64,000 bases of DNA from Nannobrachium achirus (GCA_963921795.1 OY997642.1:58381927-58445926), one strand, 5' to 3'. Numbered from the stretch's first letter, positions 44,440 through 55,365 are shown. Numbers and translations: made by a program. Notes: generated from the sequence alone by a model not told the origin.

Positions 44440-45000
44440 CTAGTCCTCAGTATAAAGATTTTAAAAGGGCCCTTCTAACTAAAAATAATAAAACAGAACA
44501 GAGAATAAAACCAGTCCATGGGGTAATGGAGGAACAGAGGTAAGAAGGATGACGACGGCTCACTGCTATAGCCCGGTCACACCAAACGCCAGCCTCAGCT
44601 CCTGGTGCCCTGCAGCCAGAGCGTAAAGCCCTAGCGCTGCGGTGATTAAGCGCCGACATTCGGGTCAGCGTTTTCCCTCTCTGGTCCCCCACAGGGCACA
44701 GCTCTCTGGATGGCCGTCGTCAGCTATGTTCCCTCCGTCCCACTGCTGGCTCTTCCAGCGTCTACTCTCTGTCTCGTCTGTCTCTGTTTCCCTGGGCAGG
44801 ACCCCCACGGACAGGGCCGGGCACACCCTCCGGGGGCCTTGGTCATAGTATTTGAAGGCCATGGCGCTTATAGCCCATCTCGCATCAAATAACATCATGG
44901 CTACCACTGGCTGGTGCGTCCCAGTATTCTAGTTCTTAATAGACATTTAAAATAACTAGACCAGGTCAACCTGGTTGTGCCAGACCCCGGTTCTGCCAAC
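44440..45000. other. Unassigned, moderately GC-rich stretch
   Basis: Overlapping frames exist on both strands at 44642-44907. The minus frame reads MAFKYYDQGPRRVCPALSVG in part. No family was recognised and neither strand has a convincing exon pair, so I do not call a gene. Confidence 0.3.
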
Positions 45001-45960
45001 CCTCTGGGCCTATAAATTTAATGGTACATTTAGGCTGTCTGTCCCTTTATAGGCTGTCTGTCCCTCCCTCATGTCATCATCATTTGTGACATCATTGTGA
45101 CCAAATATGGAGAAAATATTGCCAACCCCCTGTCTGTCATCATCATTTATGACATCATGCCTTTTGTAGGCATGTCATCATCATGTCATCATCATATATA
45201 CCCTTTATATAGAAAACCCGGACAGACCGACATTTGCTTATGTAGGCCTACCCATTTCATGGGTCTGGCAAAAATACAACATTTGGAGTTCTGTACAGCT
45301 AATATTGTCCCAAATCTCTCAAACCATATGTCACTTAAAATAAACAACCTGTGGAACACTGCCAAGCTAGTCTCAAGTCTCCCCTTTAATGGTAAACTGA
45401 TATTGATGTGTTAATCAGCTAAATATGGGGAGCTTGCTATGAAAGCCTCTCAAGTTGCATGGAATGCAAACATTAAATAAAACAAAGAATTACATTTGCA
45501 ACACAATTTATGTATTGCAATATATGTAGCGGGGTCCCTGCTTCATCTCTCTCTCCCTCAGCTAAGGGGGCCTTCTTTTTGAGCTTGAAAGATCCAGAAG
45601 CTCTGATGGAGTCTGGAGCATGGGGTTCTTTCTCGCGAGGGTCTTATACATAGATATGAAGTCCTAGATACCTCATTCGCCGGCCATTCAGTTCATTGGA
45701 GCGACCTGTAAAAAACAGGAATGCGGAAGGAACGCTGCCACTCAAAAAGTGACTACTGGCCAATCACAGATTGTCTTTTATCCGTGACTGTCAGAATCTA
45801 GGGTGCGGTCGTTAATGCCTCTTATTGGCCTATATGACACTGGGCCTACCGAACTTCGGTTTTCTGTGACAAACGTGGGAGCTAGCTTGCCCTCCCGCAC
45901 GCGATACAGTCGCCCCAGAGCCGTAGGAGGCGTCTACCTTTCTACAGTATGTCCATGGTC
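45001..45960. repeat. Repeat debris
   Basis: CTGTCATCATCATTTATGAC units repeat at 45.07-45.19 kb. 45526-45575 (GCGGGGTCCCTGCTTCATCT ...) is an inverted piece of the CAGGGGTCTTCAAC hAT MITE. 45.64-45.98 kb (GATATGAAGTCCTAGATACC ...) resembles a fish MITE but has no clear ends. Confidence 0.45.
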
Positions 45961-46600
45961 TTATCGGCGTCGTAGGCTATACTGTATGGATCAGGGCTGC
46001 AACAGTTGATTGAACCAATCGAATGATTGTTTAAAAAAAAGGGCAATTGACCTATCCTAAGTGAAAAGTTTCAAAAAAAGGTACAAAGAATGGAAAAAAA
46101 ATACAACCTCACAACATGTCGAAGTGAAAAGTGTTTACAAAAAACAAAACAAACAATTACAAGTGTAAAGTGTAAAAAAAATAGGAAATAGACGATCTAA
46201 AGGCTCAAACGTGAGCTTCTAGATTGCCTATTTTCACTATTTTTTGCATGCTGCCGCTGTGCAAAGTATAAAAACAATGCTTGGTTAATCGCTTCGTTGA
46301 TTCTAATTCCAACTTCGACAGGTCAATCTAATTAAAAGTTTTCTATGATTCTCTGCTTTCATGTGAAATGGAGAAATAAAAATGCTTAAGGACTATCTGT
46401 TTATTAGATCCAGTCACATACAAAAAAATAGATAAAAATTAAGTAATCGATGGGATTATCGAAGAAAGAAAATAATCCATAGTTGCAGTCCTAACCACTC
46501 TGAACCCAGCGTTATGATTCTGGGGGGAACATAAGCCAAAAAGATTCAATCTACAAGCTCATGCTTGTAGATCGTTTTCAATGTAGATGGAGAAAAGGGG
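45960..46600. repeat. 3' flank of protamine-like copy 1 (duplicated block)
   Basis: Pieces such as GAGCTTCTAGATTGCC, GCATGCTGCCGCTGTGCAAA and the AACAGTTGATTGAACCAATC region match 54.24-54.67 kb in the same order. Palindromes lie at 46186-46237 and 46543-46580. AATAAA on the minus strand at 46400-46405 is a possible distal polyadenylation signal. Confidence 0.65.
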
Positions 46601-46652
46601 CCAAAGTACATTTGTAACTCAAGTCCGGTTCTCCAAGACTACAGGGGAGTAG

Positions 46653-46851
46653 TGCAGTGGTTCTCAAAGTGGATTCCAGGGACTTTGTGGGTTCCTTTAT
46701 GGGGGTCTAAATTGACCCATGCAAGTCTGTAACTCTGACAGTGTGCAAATGGAACCAAATGGACCATGACGGGTCCATTTGGTTCCATTTGTATACTGTC
46801 AGAGTTAAGGATCGAGACCTTGACATGTGAACGTTTGAGAAACACCGGTGC
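46653..46851. mobile_element. hAT MITE directly 3' of protamine-like copy 1
   Basis: CAGTGGTTCTCAAAGTGGAT at left faces AACGTTTGAGAAACACCGGTG at right, with the internal pair CTCTGACAGTGTGCAAATGG / CTGTCAGAGTTAAGG. It starts 18 bp past the stop codon, so the transcript's 3' end must lie in or beyond it. Confidence 0.8.
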
Positions 46852-46869
46852 AGTGGATATCACGGACGC

Positions 46870-47151
46870 TTACTCGGCCGACACGGCACGCCTCCTTCTC
46901 CTTCTCCTCACTGGTGCCATTGCCGCGGGTCTCCTGCGACGCCTGACGGACCTTCTGCGTCTCCTCCTGGTGGTCGTTGCGGCTGCAGCCGCACGTCTCC
47001 TCCTCCTCCTGGGCCTCGCGGACGCAGCGCGCCGCCTAGTCCTCCTCCTCCTGCGCCTGACCGGAGCCGCCGCCAGCGCGACTCTCCTCCTTCTCCTCCT
47101 CCTCGCCTCCGCCTTCGCCGGGGCAGCGGAGTAAACTGGGACGACGTCCAT
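46870..47151 (-). CDS. Protamine-like sperm nuclear basic protein, copy 1
   Basis: The 93-residue frame begins MDVVPVYSAAPAKAEA and continues as Arg blocks of 5-7 residues split by short Ala/Thr/Val/Pro spacers, including APVRRRRRRTRRRAASARPR. Fish protamines of the thynnin/mugiline type have the same style of block (ASRPVRRRRR) but are only about 34 residues. The predicted role is DNA compaction in spermatid nuclei. Single exon. The ATG lies about 125 bp downstream of a TATA box with a CRE 19 bp further up. The copy at 54.92 kb is 93 residues and almost identical after residue 12. The opposite strand is open as a Leu-rich frame, but promoter direction and homology to copy 3 favour this strand. 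An alternative for an isolated Arg-rich frame would be a viral core-like protein; nothing around it supports that. Confidence 0.78.
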   Translation of the reverse strand: MDVVPVYSAAPAKAEARRRRRRRVALAAAPVRRRRRRTRRRAASARPRRRRRRAAAAATTTRRRRRRSVRRRRRPAAMAPVRRRRRRRAVSAE

Positions 47152-47272
47152 TATTCTGTGACGCTTGAAAGCTCGATCGAAAATGAATTAATTACTGTCG
47201 CTGTTAACAAGTTGAACAACTAGTTACTTCGTAAGCAGAACTGTAATGATCGGCAGACTTGTTGCAGTGCCC

Positions 47273-47308
47273 ATTAATATAGCACCTGGAGGCCGCTCTA
47301 TGACGTCA
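47273..47308 (-). promoter_or_regulatory. CRE and TATA box of protamine-like copy 1
   Basis: TGACGTCA at 47301-47308, then on the minus strand TAGAGCGGCCTCCAGGTG and the TATA element CTATATTAA at 47274-47282, followed by GGGCACTGC. The same string of elements lies before copy 3. CRE plus TATA is how CREM-driven spermatid genes such as protamines are built. Confidence 0.8.
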
Positions 47309-47800
47309 TACATTTTATGTTTGAGTTGGGGCTTACGATTAAAAGATTCAAGTTGGGGTTAGACATGGATTAAGCAGGTTAGGGTTACGATTAGACATGT
47401 GTTAGTTTTAAGGGTTGGGACATTTAGAAGGTTAGGTTTGGAGGTTAAGATTAGGAATAAACAGCATTCAGCGCAGGTTTGCATTCACCAGCATCGGCAG
47501 TTAGTAGCTTCGGACTACTGGGACCTCGAAACAACGGGACCTCGGAATATTGCTACGCGCCCTATAGGAATAGACATTTAGAACTACACACATCTGCATT
47601 CATTCATGTGTCTCGCCCATTACTGACAAACCGATTGTGACAACGTTTTTTTCACTACAATTGCCACCCTGTTGGTTACCAAAATTCCCCCAGATTCAGG
47701 TCTCAGATCATATCCAAGCTCACAATGAAGATCTAGGGATTTGCATTCTCATTGAAACCTGTCAAAACTGAAGATGTACAAAAAGATAATCATTGCCCTT
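47309..47800. other. Upstream flank with degenerate TTAGGG-like sequence
   Basis: GGTTAGGGTTACGATTAGAC and similar strings run to about 47460. Copy 3 has a comparable stretch after its CRE. The rest is unassigned. Confidence 0.45.
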
Positions 47801-47804
47801 CAGC

Positions 47805-48000
47805 CAGCTCAGTGGACTTGTGGATAGAGTGTCCGCCATGAGCCTGTGAGGTCGCGGTTCGATTCCCGGCCCGGTCATACCAAAGACTGAAAAATGGGAC
47901 GAAGTGCCTCCCTGCTTGGGACTCAGCATCAAGGATTGGATTGGGGGTAAGTCCCTGTATCATACTAGTAGCCGGGGATCCAGTCACCAAAATGGGAGAG
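47805..48000 (+). mobile_element. tRNA-derived SINE
   Basis: Box A-like AGCTCAGTGGACTTGTGGAT with AGAGTGTCC, then box B GCGGTTCGATTCCCGG, then GGTCATACCAAAG and GGATTGGGGG. Too divergent in the stem regions to be a tRNA gene. Confidence 0.75.
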
Positions 48001-48002
48001 GA

Positions 48003-48628
48003 CCTGTGATGTTCTGCCGCACTTTTTATTTCTGTTTTATCTATTAGTTTGGTCATTAAGGTCCACAGAATCAGAGGCCTGTTCTGCCGGAAACACTGCG
48101 AAAAAGAGTTATGGCCATTTGTATATTCACTGTCACATTGACTCCTCTAGAAATATTAAAAAAAGAAAATAAATCTGCTTTAAGTAGCATGTGAGGGGTC
48201 AAACTAGGGGTTCTTCATCATTCTGAACCCATTGCAAGCATTTATTTTGCATGAAAAACATTCCTTGGGCAAAATGTTCGCCACCCAAAACTGTGAAAAG
48301 TGGAAAAAAAGTGATGACTCATCACTTCACAGTTGTTGGGGGGCCAATATTTTGCCCAAGGAATGTTTTTCATGCAAAACAAATGCTTGCAATGGATTCA
48401 GAATGATGAAGAACCCCTAGTTTGACCCCTCGCATGCTACTTAAAGCAGATTCTTTTTCTTCTTTTTTTATATTTCTAGTGTAGTGGAGTCATGGGGCAA
48501 TGAATATAAAAATGGCCATAACTTTTTTTCGCGATGTTTCCGGCAGAGCACGCCTCTGATTCTGTGGACCTTAATGACCAAACTAATAGATAAAACAGAA
48601 ATAAAAAGTGCGGCAGAACATCACAGGT
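48003..48628. mobile_element. Palindromic element, copy 2, with SINE-derived outer arms
   Basis: The core around 48290-48345 matches window positions 1-240 and the copy at 53.55 kb. The outer arms contain CTGTTTTATCTATTAGTTTG / CAAACTAATAGATAAAACAG and CCTGTGATGTTCTGCCGC / GCGGCAGAACATCACAGG. Total arm length is about 290 bp. Confidence 0.85.
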
Positions 48629-48639
48629 TCAACCCTATT

Positions 48640-49120
48640 CCCCGACTATATAGTGTCATATCCAGGGGGTTTACTTGTACAACAAGGCTTACTTCAGCCA
48701 ACCAAGGGTCATGACAACATCCCCACCATATTCCTCAGAGATGCAGCCGTATCTATTGCTCCCATCGTAGCCCACATAGCAAAGTATCCATTAGTGTCAC
48801 GTCCCACAAGAAATCAAGATGGTGAAAATCTTTCAGGGATTGAGGGAACATAGGGCTGAGGGAACAAATTTCACGAATCCATTAAGGTACCGGTACTAAT
48901 AACCTTGTGTCACCATGCTTTCCACACAAACAAGTTAACAACACAGACAGAGTATGAGCTTGAGCGTGCACTGCTCGTTCTGTGTAGTAGCCACGTCCGT
49001 TGCCTCTATCCCATCACCTCTATCCTGTCGCCTCTCTGTGATCCACTGTGACACGACATGTGTTCGACATGTATAGATCATAATTGACCGGTTGGTTACC
49101 ACTGTAACAGAGCAATTCAT
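48640..49120. other. SINE-tail remnant and unassigned sequence
   Basis: TATCCAGGGGGTTTACTTGT resembles the SINE at 12.55 kb. Nothing else was recognised. Confidence 0.35.
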
Positions 49121-49129
49121 TTTCCATAA

Positions 49130-50340
49130 TCAACAGCTACCTCAATGAACAAAAACTGCTGTTTGAATTCCAATCCGGCTTCAGAACACCCCACTCCACT
49201 GACACACCACATGCCTACTGTATTTGACCATCTCTACATCAAATGCAATTGCTTGGGCAAATTCTGCGGCATGGTCATGCTGGATCTCTAAAAGGCGTTT
49301 GACGGTGTAACTAATCTACTTAATAAGCTGCACACGATTGGTTTTGATAACTGTTTGATAAACTGCAAACTGTATGAAATCCTACCTTGAGGGAAGAGGG
49401 TGTGTAGTGCTGTTCTGATACGCATCACTCCAATGATGCGTTCGGCCGACTCTCCCCATTACTAACCCTACCCTAACCATAACCCTAATCCATTACTAAC
49501 CCTGACCCTAACTTCACGCGTAGCCGCGTAGTCAGAGTAATGAAACGTCGGACTGACATATTCCTCCAGAGGGAAGACAACAAGTGTTATCAATGGAACC
49601 ATGTCCTCGTCCCTACCAGTGAACTGTGGGTTTCCCAAGGAAGCACACTCAGGCCATTAGTAAATTAATTAAGGACTGCTTGTAACAGTTTGTTCGTGTT
49701 CGCTGATGACTCAGCACTCCTGGTCTCGGGGTGAGGACAAAATGCAAGTCGAGGAAGCTCTCTGAACTTACTTGGCTTTTCAATAACAAACTGTCATTAA
49801 CAGAATCCATTATTTTTGGGTCCAAACATTCCCTTGGTAATGTAAATGGGAAGTATTTCAAGGTCAGAGCTGACAATGATAATCTCAATCAAAGAAAAGG
49901 TTACTTGTTTGGCATGTATTCTTGACAACTAACTGACAGGTGAAAAAATGTAATCAAAAGTGATTAAAAAAAGCTATCATCCAAATACTACCAGAACCGT
50001 CCCACCGAGCGGTTAGCGTCATGTTGGCCGAAAGAAATCAGGACGAGAAGGTTTGTTGGCGTGTTTACTAGTTACCAGTAGAAGACAGGGTTAAGCAAAT
50101 ACAAATTGGTTAACCCTGTCTTCTACCCAATTGTTTTTTAAGATAGTCAAAACAAATTGGTTAACCCTGTCTTCTACCCAATTGTTTTTTAAGATAGTCA
50201 AAGGGACATTTCCCTCAATGCCCTCAATACCCTCATATCCGATTAACTACTGTACTTCTTTCTCCAAAGTGTGTGACACCCACAGCCACAACACTAGAGC
50301 CAGTGACAACGATCTGGTACCACCCATCTATAGAAACAAA
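49130..50340 (+). mobile_element. LINE with reverse-transcriptase remnants
   Basis: Recognisable pieces in order are FEFQSGFRTPHSTD, MVMLDL.KAFDGV, VSQGSTLRPLV, LFVFADDSALLVSG (the FADD catalytic box), LTWLFNNKLSL then TESIIFGSK, and HSHNTRASDNDLVPP. This is the ORF2 order of L2/Rex-like LINEs. The reading frame is broken many times and a CCCTAA-like stretch is inserted near 49,460-49,540. A direct duplication at 50,098-50,205 repeats TTGGTTAACCCTGTCTTCTA. Confidence 0.85.
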
Positions 50341-50940
50341 TCCCCCCCCCCCCCTTTCTCCTTTGTACATAATAGTGTTTTGTACTTGTTGATGAAATGT
50401 TATTGTTATATAAATGGTAAATGGTGCATTTATATAGCCCTTTTATCCAAATCGTTTTACATAGATTGTGCATGATGCGTCGATTCGAAGGATCAAAGCT
50501 ACTTCGGGTAGACGGTCACAAGGGGGCGCGCGCGCGGAGGGGGACGGGACACAGGGTCCTGCCCCCCCCCTTACCCAGGGTACTTAGGGAAGCTAGCCGG
50601 TGGGTTCAGTCTTGTTGCATAGTCTCGGGCCAGGGCTCGCTGTAATAAGATTATTGCCTCGATACCCATGACAACATGGGGATCGTGGGTCAGCGAGTTA
50701 TGGCCCGAGGCAGAACCCATGCCAAATCTAGGCTTCATTTAGGACATAGATTCTATGCTGTCTTATAGTAGAGCTTAAGGTAGGCTGCTAATATAGTGCG
50801 CTTATATAGGCCTTAGATATTATGCTGTCTTTATAGTAGGGTGCTCCATATGCCATGCTGTGTGATGCTTGCTCTTGCCTTCATTCTTGTTAATAAAGTA
50901 TACTTAAACCCAAGTGATCGTCTCCTGAAATTACATTCAC
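50341..50940. other. Repeat fragments
   Basis: A C-run is at 50342-50355. TAAATGGTGCATTTATATAG at 50416 is a common fish SINE/LINE tail. A GC-rich patch with (GC)n is at 50526-50580. No gene was recognised. Confidence 0.4.
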
Positions 50941-51150
50941 CCATTCACACACACACATTCATACACCGTTGGCAGAGGAAACTATGCAATGCACCAACCT
51001 GCACATCGGAAGCATTGTGCAGGTTGGTCAGAGTCTTGCTCAAGGACACTTCGACACTAACTCTGGGGGAGCCCGGGATCGAACTGGGAACCCTGTGTTT
51101 CCCATCCGGACGCTCTACCGGCCACTCTACCCCTGAGCCACTGTTGAAGT
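50940..51150 (-). mobile_element. tRNA-related SINE, minus strand
   Basis: On the minus strand AGTGGCTCAGGGGTAGAGTG is a box A and AGTTCGATCCCGGGCTCC a box B. The body contains GTCCTTGAGCAAGACTCTG. A diverged fragment is at 17.26-17.43 kb. Confidence 0.75.
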
Positions 51151-51519
51151 TGGCACCTCAACAGAGTGCAGTCTAGTTTATTTTTAGACCTACTGTATAT
51201 TAATGGTCACATTTTTGCAGCACATTTTAGCAGTTAATTCAGTGTACTTTTTCTGTAACCCCAAAAGTCCATTGAGTTCAATGGACCTTCAATGGATACC
51301 TTTTTGAGCTGAATCAAAAGTCTGTCTGAGGAGGGATGTGTACATTTTCTACTGTACATAATGTACTTTGTACTTTGTGTTTTCAGCAAATCCACACAGT
51401 GCACGTGTGTGTTTATTATTGTATAGGCCTAACTATAAATTATTAATACTAGTTGTGGGCACAGTATAGTCCTACGAGGGATTGAATGTAGGAGTCTCAG
51501 AAGTAATGTTGGAGAACCC

Positions 51520-51930
51520 AGACCGGTGCCTGTTGGGCAGAACAGTCACCATTGACGACCAGTTGTGCAATACCTGTGATGTTGGCATCGTTTCAGCATG
51601 TGGCTGTAACCATGGTGGCGACACTGTTTAGTGTCAGTGATGTCAGCAGCATGCTCATCTCCAAATTTGGGCATTGTTTCAGCGTGCGGATGTTACCATG
51701 TGGCGACACTGTGTAGTATCATTGATGTCAGCATGCAGACAGACGCCGGACGCCCCGCACAGACTGACATTCGGTAAATTAATAGTTAGATATCCGATAT
51801 TGAAAATGCTAAACATTGAAATTCGAATGGGATTATATAGGGAATGTTTTTATAACAGTAGAGTGCTCAAGTACTGCTTTCGGTGATTTTGTATGTACGT
51901 ATCTGTCTATATGTCTGTCTGTGTTTACGT
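51520..51930 (+). repeat. Partial duplicate of intron 2 of the cystatin/Ig gene
   Basis: ACCCAGACCGGTGC, ATCTCCAAATTTGGGCATTG, TTACCATG.GG.GACACTGT and AGTATCATTGATGTCA match 34.15-34.35 kb in the same order, followed by ATAGTTAGATAT and a short TGTCTGTCTG run. Exon 3 itself is not found after it. Confidence 0.65.
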
Positions 51931-51939
51931 CATCCATGG

Positions 51940-53300
51940 GAAAACTCTTGGAAAAACACAGGATGACCTCACTAACAACAAGTGCGACAGCTAGTGATTT
52001 CGTTGACTAAAACTGTGACTAAAACTGTGACAAAGAATGTTCGTCGACTACCTTTTTTCACTGACGAAAACTGAATAAAAACGAAATAAATAAAAATCAC
52101 ACAGAGTTGGTTAATTTATGTTTAATAATATAATCATTTATATCGGCAAAGTAACTGGTAACTAAAGTTTTCAAATAAATGTAGTGGAGTAAAAGTACAA
52201 TATTTGGATCCGAGATTTAGTGGAGTAAAAGTAAAAGTAACCATTGGAAATGCTCAAATAAAGTACAAATACCTCAAAATTAAGTAATCTTAAAATATTA
52301 GGTAATATATTTATGATGTCATTGTGAGAATGCGCAATTATCAGCCAATCAAATTAATGTATAAAAAACGTACTGTACTGGTCAGCTGTTGTTGGGGGGC
52401 GAGGGGGAGATTACACTGTGACATGAGTTTCAGGCTATTTTCAGAGAGACCACGTTACTACTGTATATACTATCAGGCCTATAATTTCGGGGGGTGTCAG
52501 CGGGCCTTTAAGTAAATGTACTTACGGTAGTTACTTTACAACACTGTGGAGATCAAAGCTCATAATTCTTTTTTTGTCATAATAATTCATAATTCTTTTG
52601 TTTTCCCATACAGTAGACACGGACAAAGCAACATGGTGTAGCTTTGATCCTACCAGGAGCACCGCTCAAAAATAAGCTATGATCACTAAAACTACAGAGA
52701 AATATGTTGTCACTTTGGTCAACAAATAAAAACTATGTCAGGGAGGGATGACTAGTGAAGAAGAGCTCCAGTAGAACTAAAAGACGAGTCGTGTTATGTT
52801 TGGTTGCACATTGAAAATAGCAGATCTACGAGCTTGTAGATCGGCTATTTTCAGCATGCAACCAAGTGTTAATTCAGCCGTTACTGTGAAAACTGGACAT
52901 TTAGATATTTTGTCGACTAAATCTGGACTTTAAACTAAAACTTTTCAGATATGACTCAAACTAAATGGGAATTTTATTCAAAAGACTTATGACCAAAACT
53001 AAATCAAATCAACAATCTAGCCAGAGAAACAGAGTGGTGCCTTTGAGTTGATTTTAGTGGGCTACAGTGTATGAATCTCGGTTGGCCTGGGTCAATAATG
53101 TAACCCAGCGGTTTTCAACCAGTGGTCGGCCCTTGAGGGGGTCCCAGGTGGTCCCAGCTAAATGATGGAGAGTTGGTAACCAAATGGACCCTTGTAGATC
53201 TTTAACTCTTGACAGCGTAAAATGAAACCCTTATAATTAAACCCTTATGGGTCCATTTGGTTTCATTTTAGGCTCTCAAGAGTCTACAGAAAGGGAGAAT
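51940..53300. repeat. Fragments of ACTAAAACT- and AAGTACAAATACCTC-type MITEs
   Basis: 52000-52090 and 52880-53010 carry GACTAAAACTGTGACTAAAA / CTAAACTAAAACTTTTCAG-type sequence. 52150-52290 carries AGTGGAGTAAAAGTAAAAGT. 53105-53290 is a CAACCAGTGGTCGG-type fragment. The perfect palindrome is at 52813-52851. Confidence 0.5.
52800..52862. repeat. Short dispersed palindrome, minimal copy
   Basis: GAAAATAGCAGATCTACGAG meets CTTGTAGATCGGCTATTTTC with no inner stem. The flanks GGTTGCA / TGCAACC extend the pairing to about 60 bp. Confidence 0.9.
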
Positions 53301-53552
53301 GTAGAATTGTTATTTTGATGAACATTTTGCCTGTTATCTCTCCTATGGTACGGACATCAATACAGCATTGAATTGTGGACGTTTTATCCAACGAAAACAC
53401 AAATATTCAAGGTTTTGGGTCTGAGAGGCTAAATCTCATCAAATGGTGGTTTGTGGCTCAAATGGCGAATAAATAATGGACATTGACATGAAAAAAAAGT
53501 GATGTTGTCATTCAGGTTCAGGGGTCGTTTCAGCGATCTAAACGTGTAGTCC

Positions 53553-54212
53553 GGGGCCTTAGGGGGAGAAAATGGTCATTTTGTGCTAATCAGTCTAAAA
53601 GCGCCACACTTTGTACAGATGTAGCCCAGGGCATGCTCTAATGATTTTGCTAGGGCGCTCGAGCCGGCGACCTTCGGGGTCGCCACAGCGGCCAAATCAA
53701 GTCGGGCTCCCATCGACACTATACTACGGGAAGAAAATACCCAGAAAAGAATCTGCTTCAAGTAGGATGTGAGGGGTCTAACTAGGGGTTTGTCATGATT
53801 CTGTATCCATTGCAAGCATTTGTTTTGCTGCACAAAAACATTCCTTGTGCTAAAAGCGGCCCCACAAAACTGTGAAAAGTGATGACCCATCACAAACCAT
53901 CATTTTGTGGGGCCATTTTTAGCCCAAGGGAAGTTTGTTGTGCAAAACAAATGCTTGTAATGGATTCCGAATCATGACAAACCCCTAGTTAGACCCTTCA
54001 CATCCTACTTAAAGCTAATTCTTTTCTGGGTATTTTCTTCCTGTAGTATAGTGTCGATGGGAGCCCGACTTGATTTGGCCGCTGTGGCGACCCCGAAGGT
54101 CGCCGGCTCGGGCGCCCTAGCTAAATCATCAGAGCATGCCCTGTGCTACATCTGTGCAAAATCGGGCGCTTTTACACTGCACAAAATGAGCATTTTCTCC
54201 CCCTAAGGCCCC
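53553..54212. mobile_element. Palindromic element, copy 3, arms about 325 bp
   Basis: The outer ends are GGGGCCTTAGGGGGAGAAAA / TTTTCTCCCCCTAAGGCCCC. The arms include GGCGACCTTCGGGGTCGCCA. The core shares CATTGCAAGCATTTGTTTTG with copies 1 and 2, but the outer arms are unrelated to those of copy 2. A minus-strand frame at 53576-53893 is a product of the arms. Confidence 0.88.
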
Positions 54213-54229
54213 AGAAGAGTGGCGGTGTT

Positions 54230-54695
54230 CTTCTCAGTGTCGTAGGCGTATGGATGAGGATTGAAACAGTTAATCGAACTAATCAGTGTAAAAAAAGATG
54301 ATTGATAACTGTGATAAAATAATCAATTAACAACCAGTGCCTATTTTGGGCATATCATTCTAGGTGAAAAGTAAAAAAAAAAAAAAAAAAGTGTTTTCAT
54401 TTCATTCAAAAAGGGTGCAAATATCCAATCTACAACCTCACAACACGTCGCAATTACAAGTGAAAAGTGTGCAAAAAAAAAGGTTTAAATAAAAAAATGA
54501 AACTAGCTAAAACAGCTGATCTACAAGCTCACAACAAGCTCACAAGTCGTGAGCTTCTAGATCTGCCATTGTTACTATTTGTTGTTGCACGCTGCCGTCG
54601 TGCAAAAAAGCATTACAGAATAAAAAATAGATAAACGGTTAATCGGTTCGCTGATGTTTCAAAACAATTCAAATTAGTTAAAAATACAAAGTAAT
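54230..54695. repeat. 3' flank of protamine-like copy 2 (duplicated block)
   Basis: Matches 45.97-46.34 kb in order. It carries a palindrome left arm at 54421-54457 and a full palindrome at 54509-54571. Confidence 0.65.
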
Positions 54696-54698
54696 CCA

Positions 54699-54877
54699 GT
54701 GTTTCTCAATGTGGATTCCAGGGACTCGGTGGGTTCCTTAAGGGGGTCTGAACGGACCCATACAAGTCTGTAACTCTGACAGTGTACAACTGGAACCGAA
54801 TCCATTCGGTTCCATTTGTACACTGTCAGAGTTAAGGGGAGACCTTGAAATGTAAAAGTTTGAGAAACGCAGAAGAA
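54699..54877. mobile_element. hAT MITE directly 3' of protamine-like copy 2
   Basis: Same family and same position as the element at 46653-46851, so it was there before the block duplicated. The ends are CAGTGTTTCTCAATGTGGAT and AAAGTTTGAGAAACGCAG. Confidence 0.8.
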
Positions 54878-54916
54878 AGAAAAGAATCCATAGTTTCAGC
54901 CTCCGATATTGGATGC

Positions 54917-55198
54917 TTACTCTGCCGACACGGCGCGCCTCCTTCTCCTTCTCCTCACTGGCGCCATTGCCGCGGGTCTCCTGCGACGCCTGACGGACCT
55001 TCTGCGTCTCCTCCTGGTGGTCGTTGCAGCCGCGCGTCTCCTCCTCCTCCTGGGCCTCGCGGACGCAGCGCGCCGCCTGGTCCTCCTCCTCCGGCGTCTG
55101 ACCGGAGCCGCCGCCAGTGCGGCTCTCCTCCTCCTCCGCCTCCTCGCCTCCGCCTTCACCGGGGTGAATCCAGCGGAAAGTATGGCCACGTCTGCCAT
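54917..55198 (-). CDS. Protamine-like sperm nuclear basic protein, copy 2
   Basis: 93 residues: MADVAILSAGFTPVKAEA, then Arg blocks in the same order as copy 1 (ALAAAPVRRRRRRTRRRAAS ... PAAMAPVRRRRRRRAVSAE). Differences from copy 1 are concentrated in the first 12 residues and one spacer (AAATTT against AAAAATTT). The ATG has A at -3 and G at +4. Single exon, minus strand, about 130 bp below a TATATAAA box with a CRE 22 bp further up. The intact Arg blocks, which are prone to slippage, suggest the gene is or was recently under selection. A plus-strand Leu/Ala-rich frame (54909-55211) covers the same bases and is taken as a shadow. Confidence 0.78.
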   Translation of the reverse strand: MADVAILSAGFTPVKAEARRRRRRRAALAAAPVRRRRRRTRRRAASARPRRRRRRAAATTTRRRRRRSVRRRRRPAAMAPVRRRRRRRAVSAE

Positions 55199-55327
55199 TG
55201 TTCACTTATGATGTGGATGAGCGATGAACGAATTGAACTCTTGAAGTAATCTGTAGCTAACTGGTTAAAGCAACTAATTTCCTCTGAGGCACAACTGTAT
55301 GAATGAGCAGAGTCGGCGCCACGTCGA

Positions 55328-55365
55328 TTTATATACTTACACTTGGAGGCCATTCTATGACGTCA
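55328..55365 (-). promoter_or_regulatory. CRE and TATA box of protamine-like copy 2
   Basis: TGACGTCA at 55358-55365 and, on the minus strand, TATATAAA at 55328-55335. The segment TAGAATGGCCTCCAAGTG between them matches the equivalent segments of copies 1 and 3. Confidence 0.82.

Noticed and set aside
44665-44907. Minus-strand frame with MAFKYYDQGPRRVCPALSVG and an overlapping plus-strand frame with a CCCACAG acceptor-like site
   Set aside because: Neither matches a family I know, and neither has a convincing partner exon. Kept as unassigned.
46766-47134. Leu/Ala-rich plus-strand frames over the protamine-like genes (also 54909-55211 and 61421-62002), which look like membrane proteins
   Set aside because: They are the complement of Arg-block codons. 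The CRE-TATA modules point to the minus strand, and the minus-strand proteins align across all three copies with protamine-like motifs.
53576-53893. 105-codon minus-strand frame
   Set aside because: It falls inside an arm and core of a palindromic element and is not conserved in the other copies.
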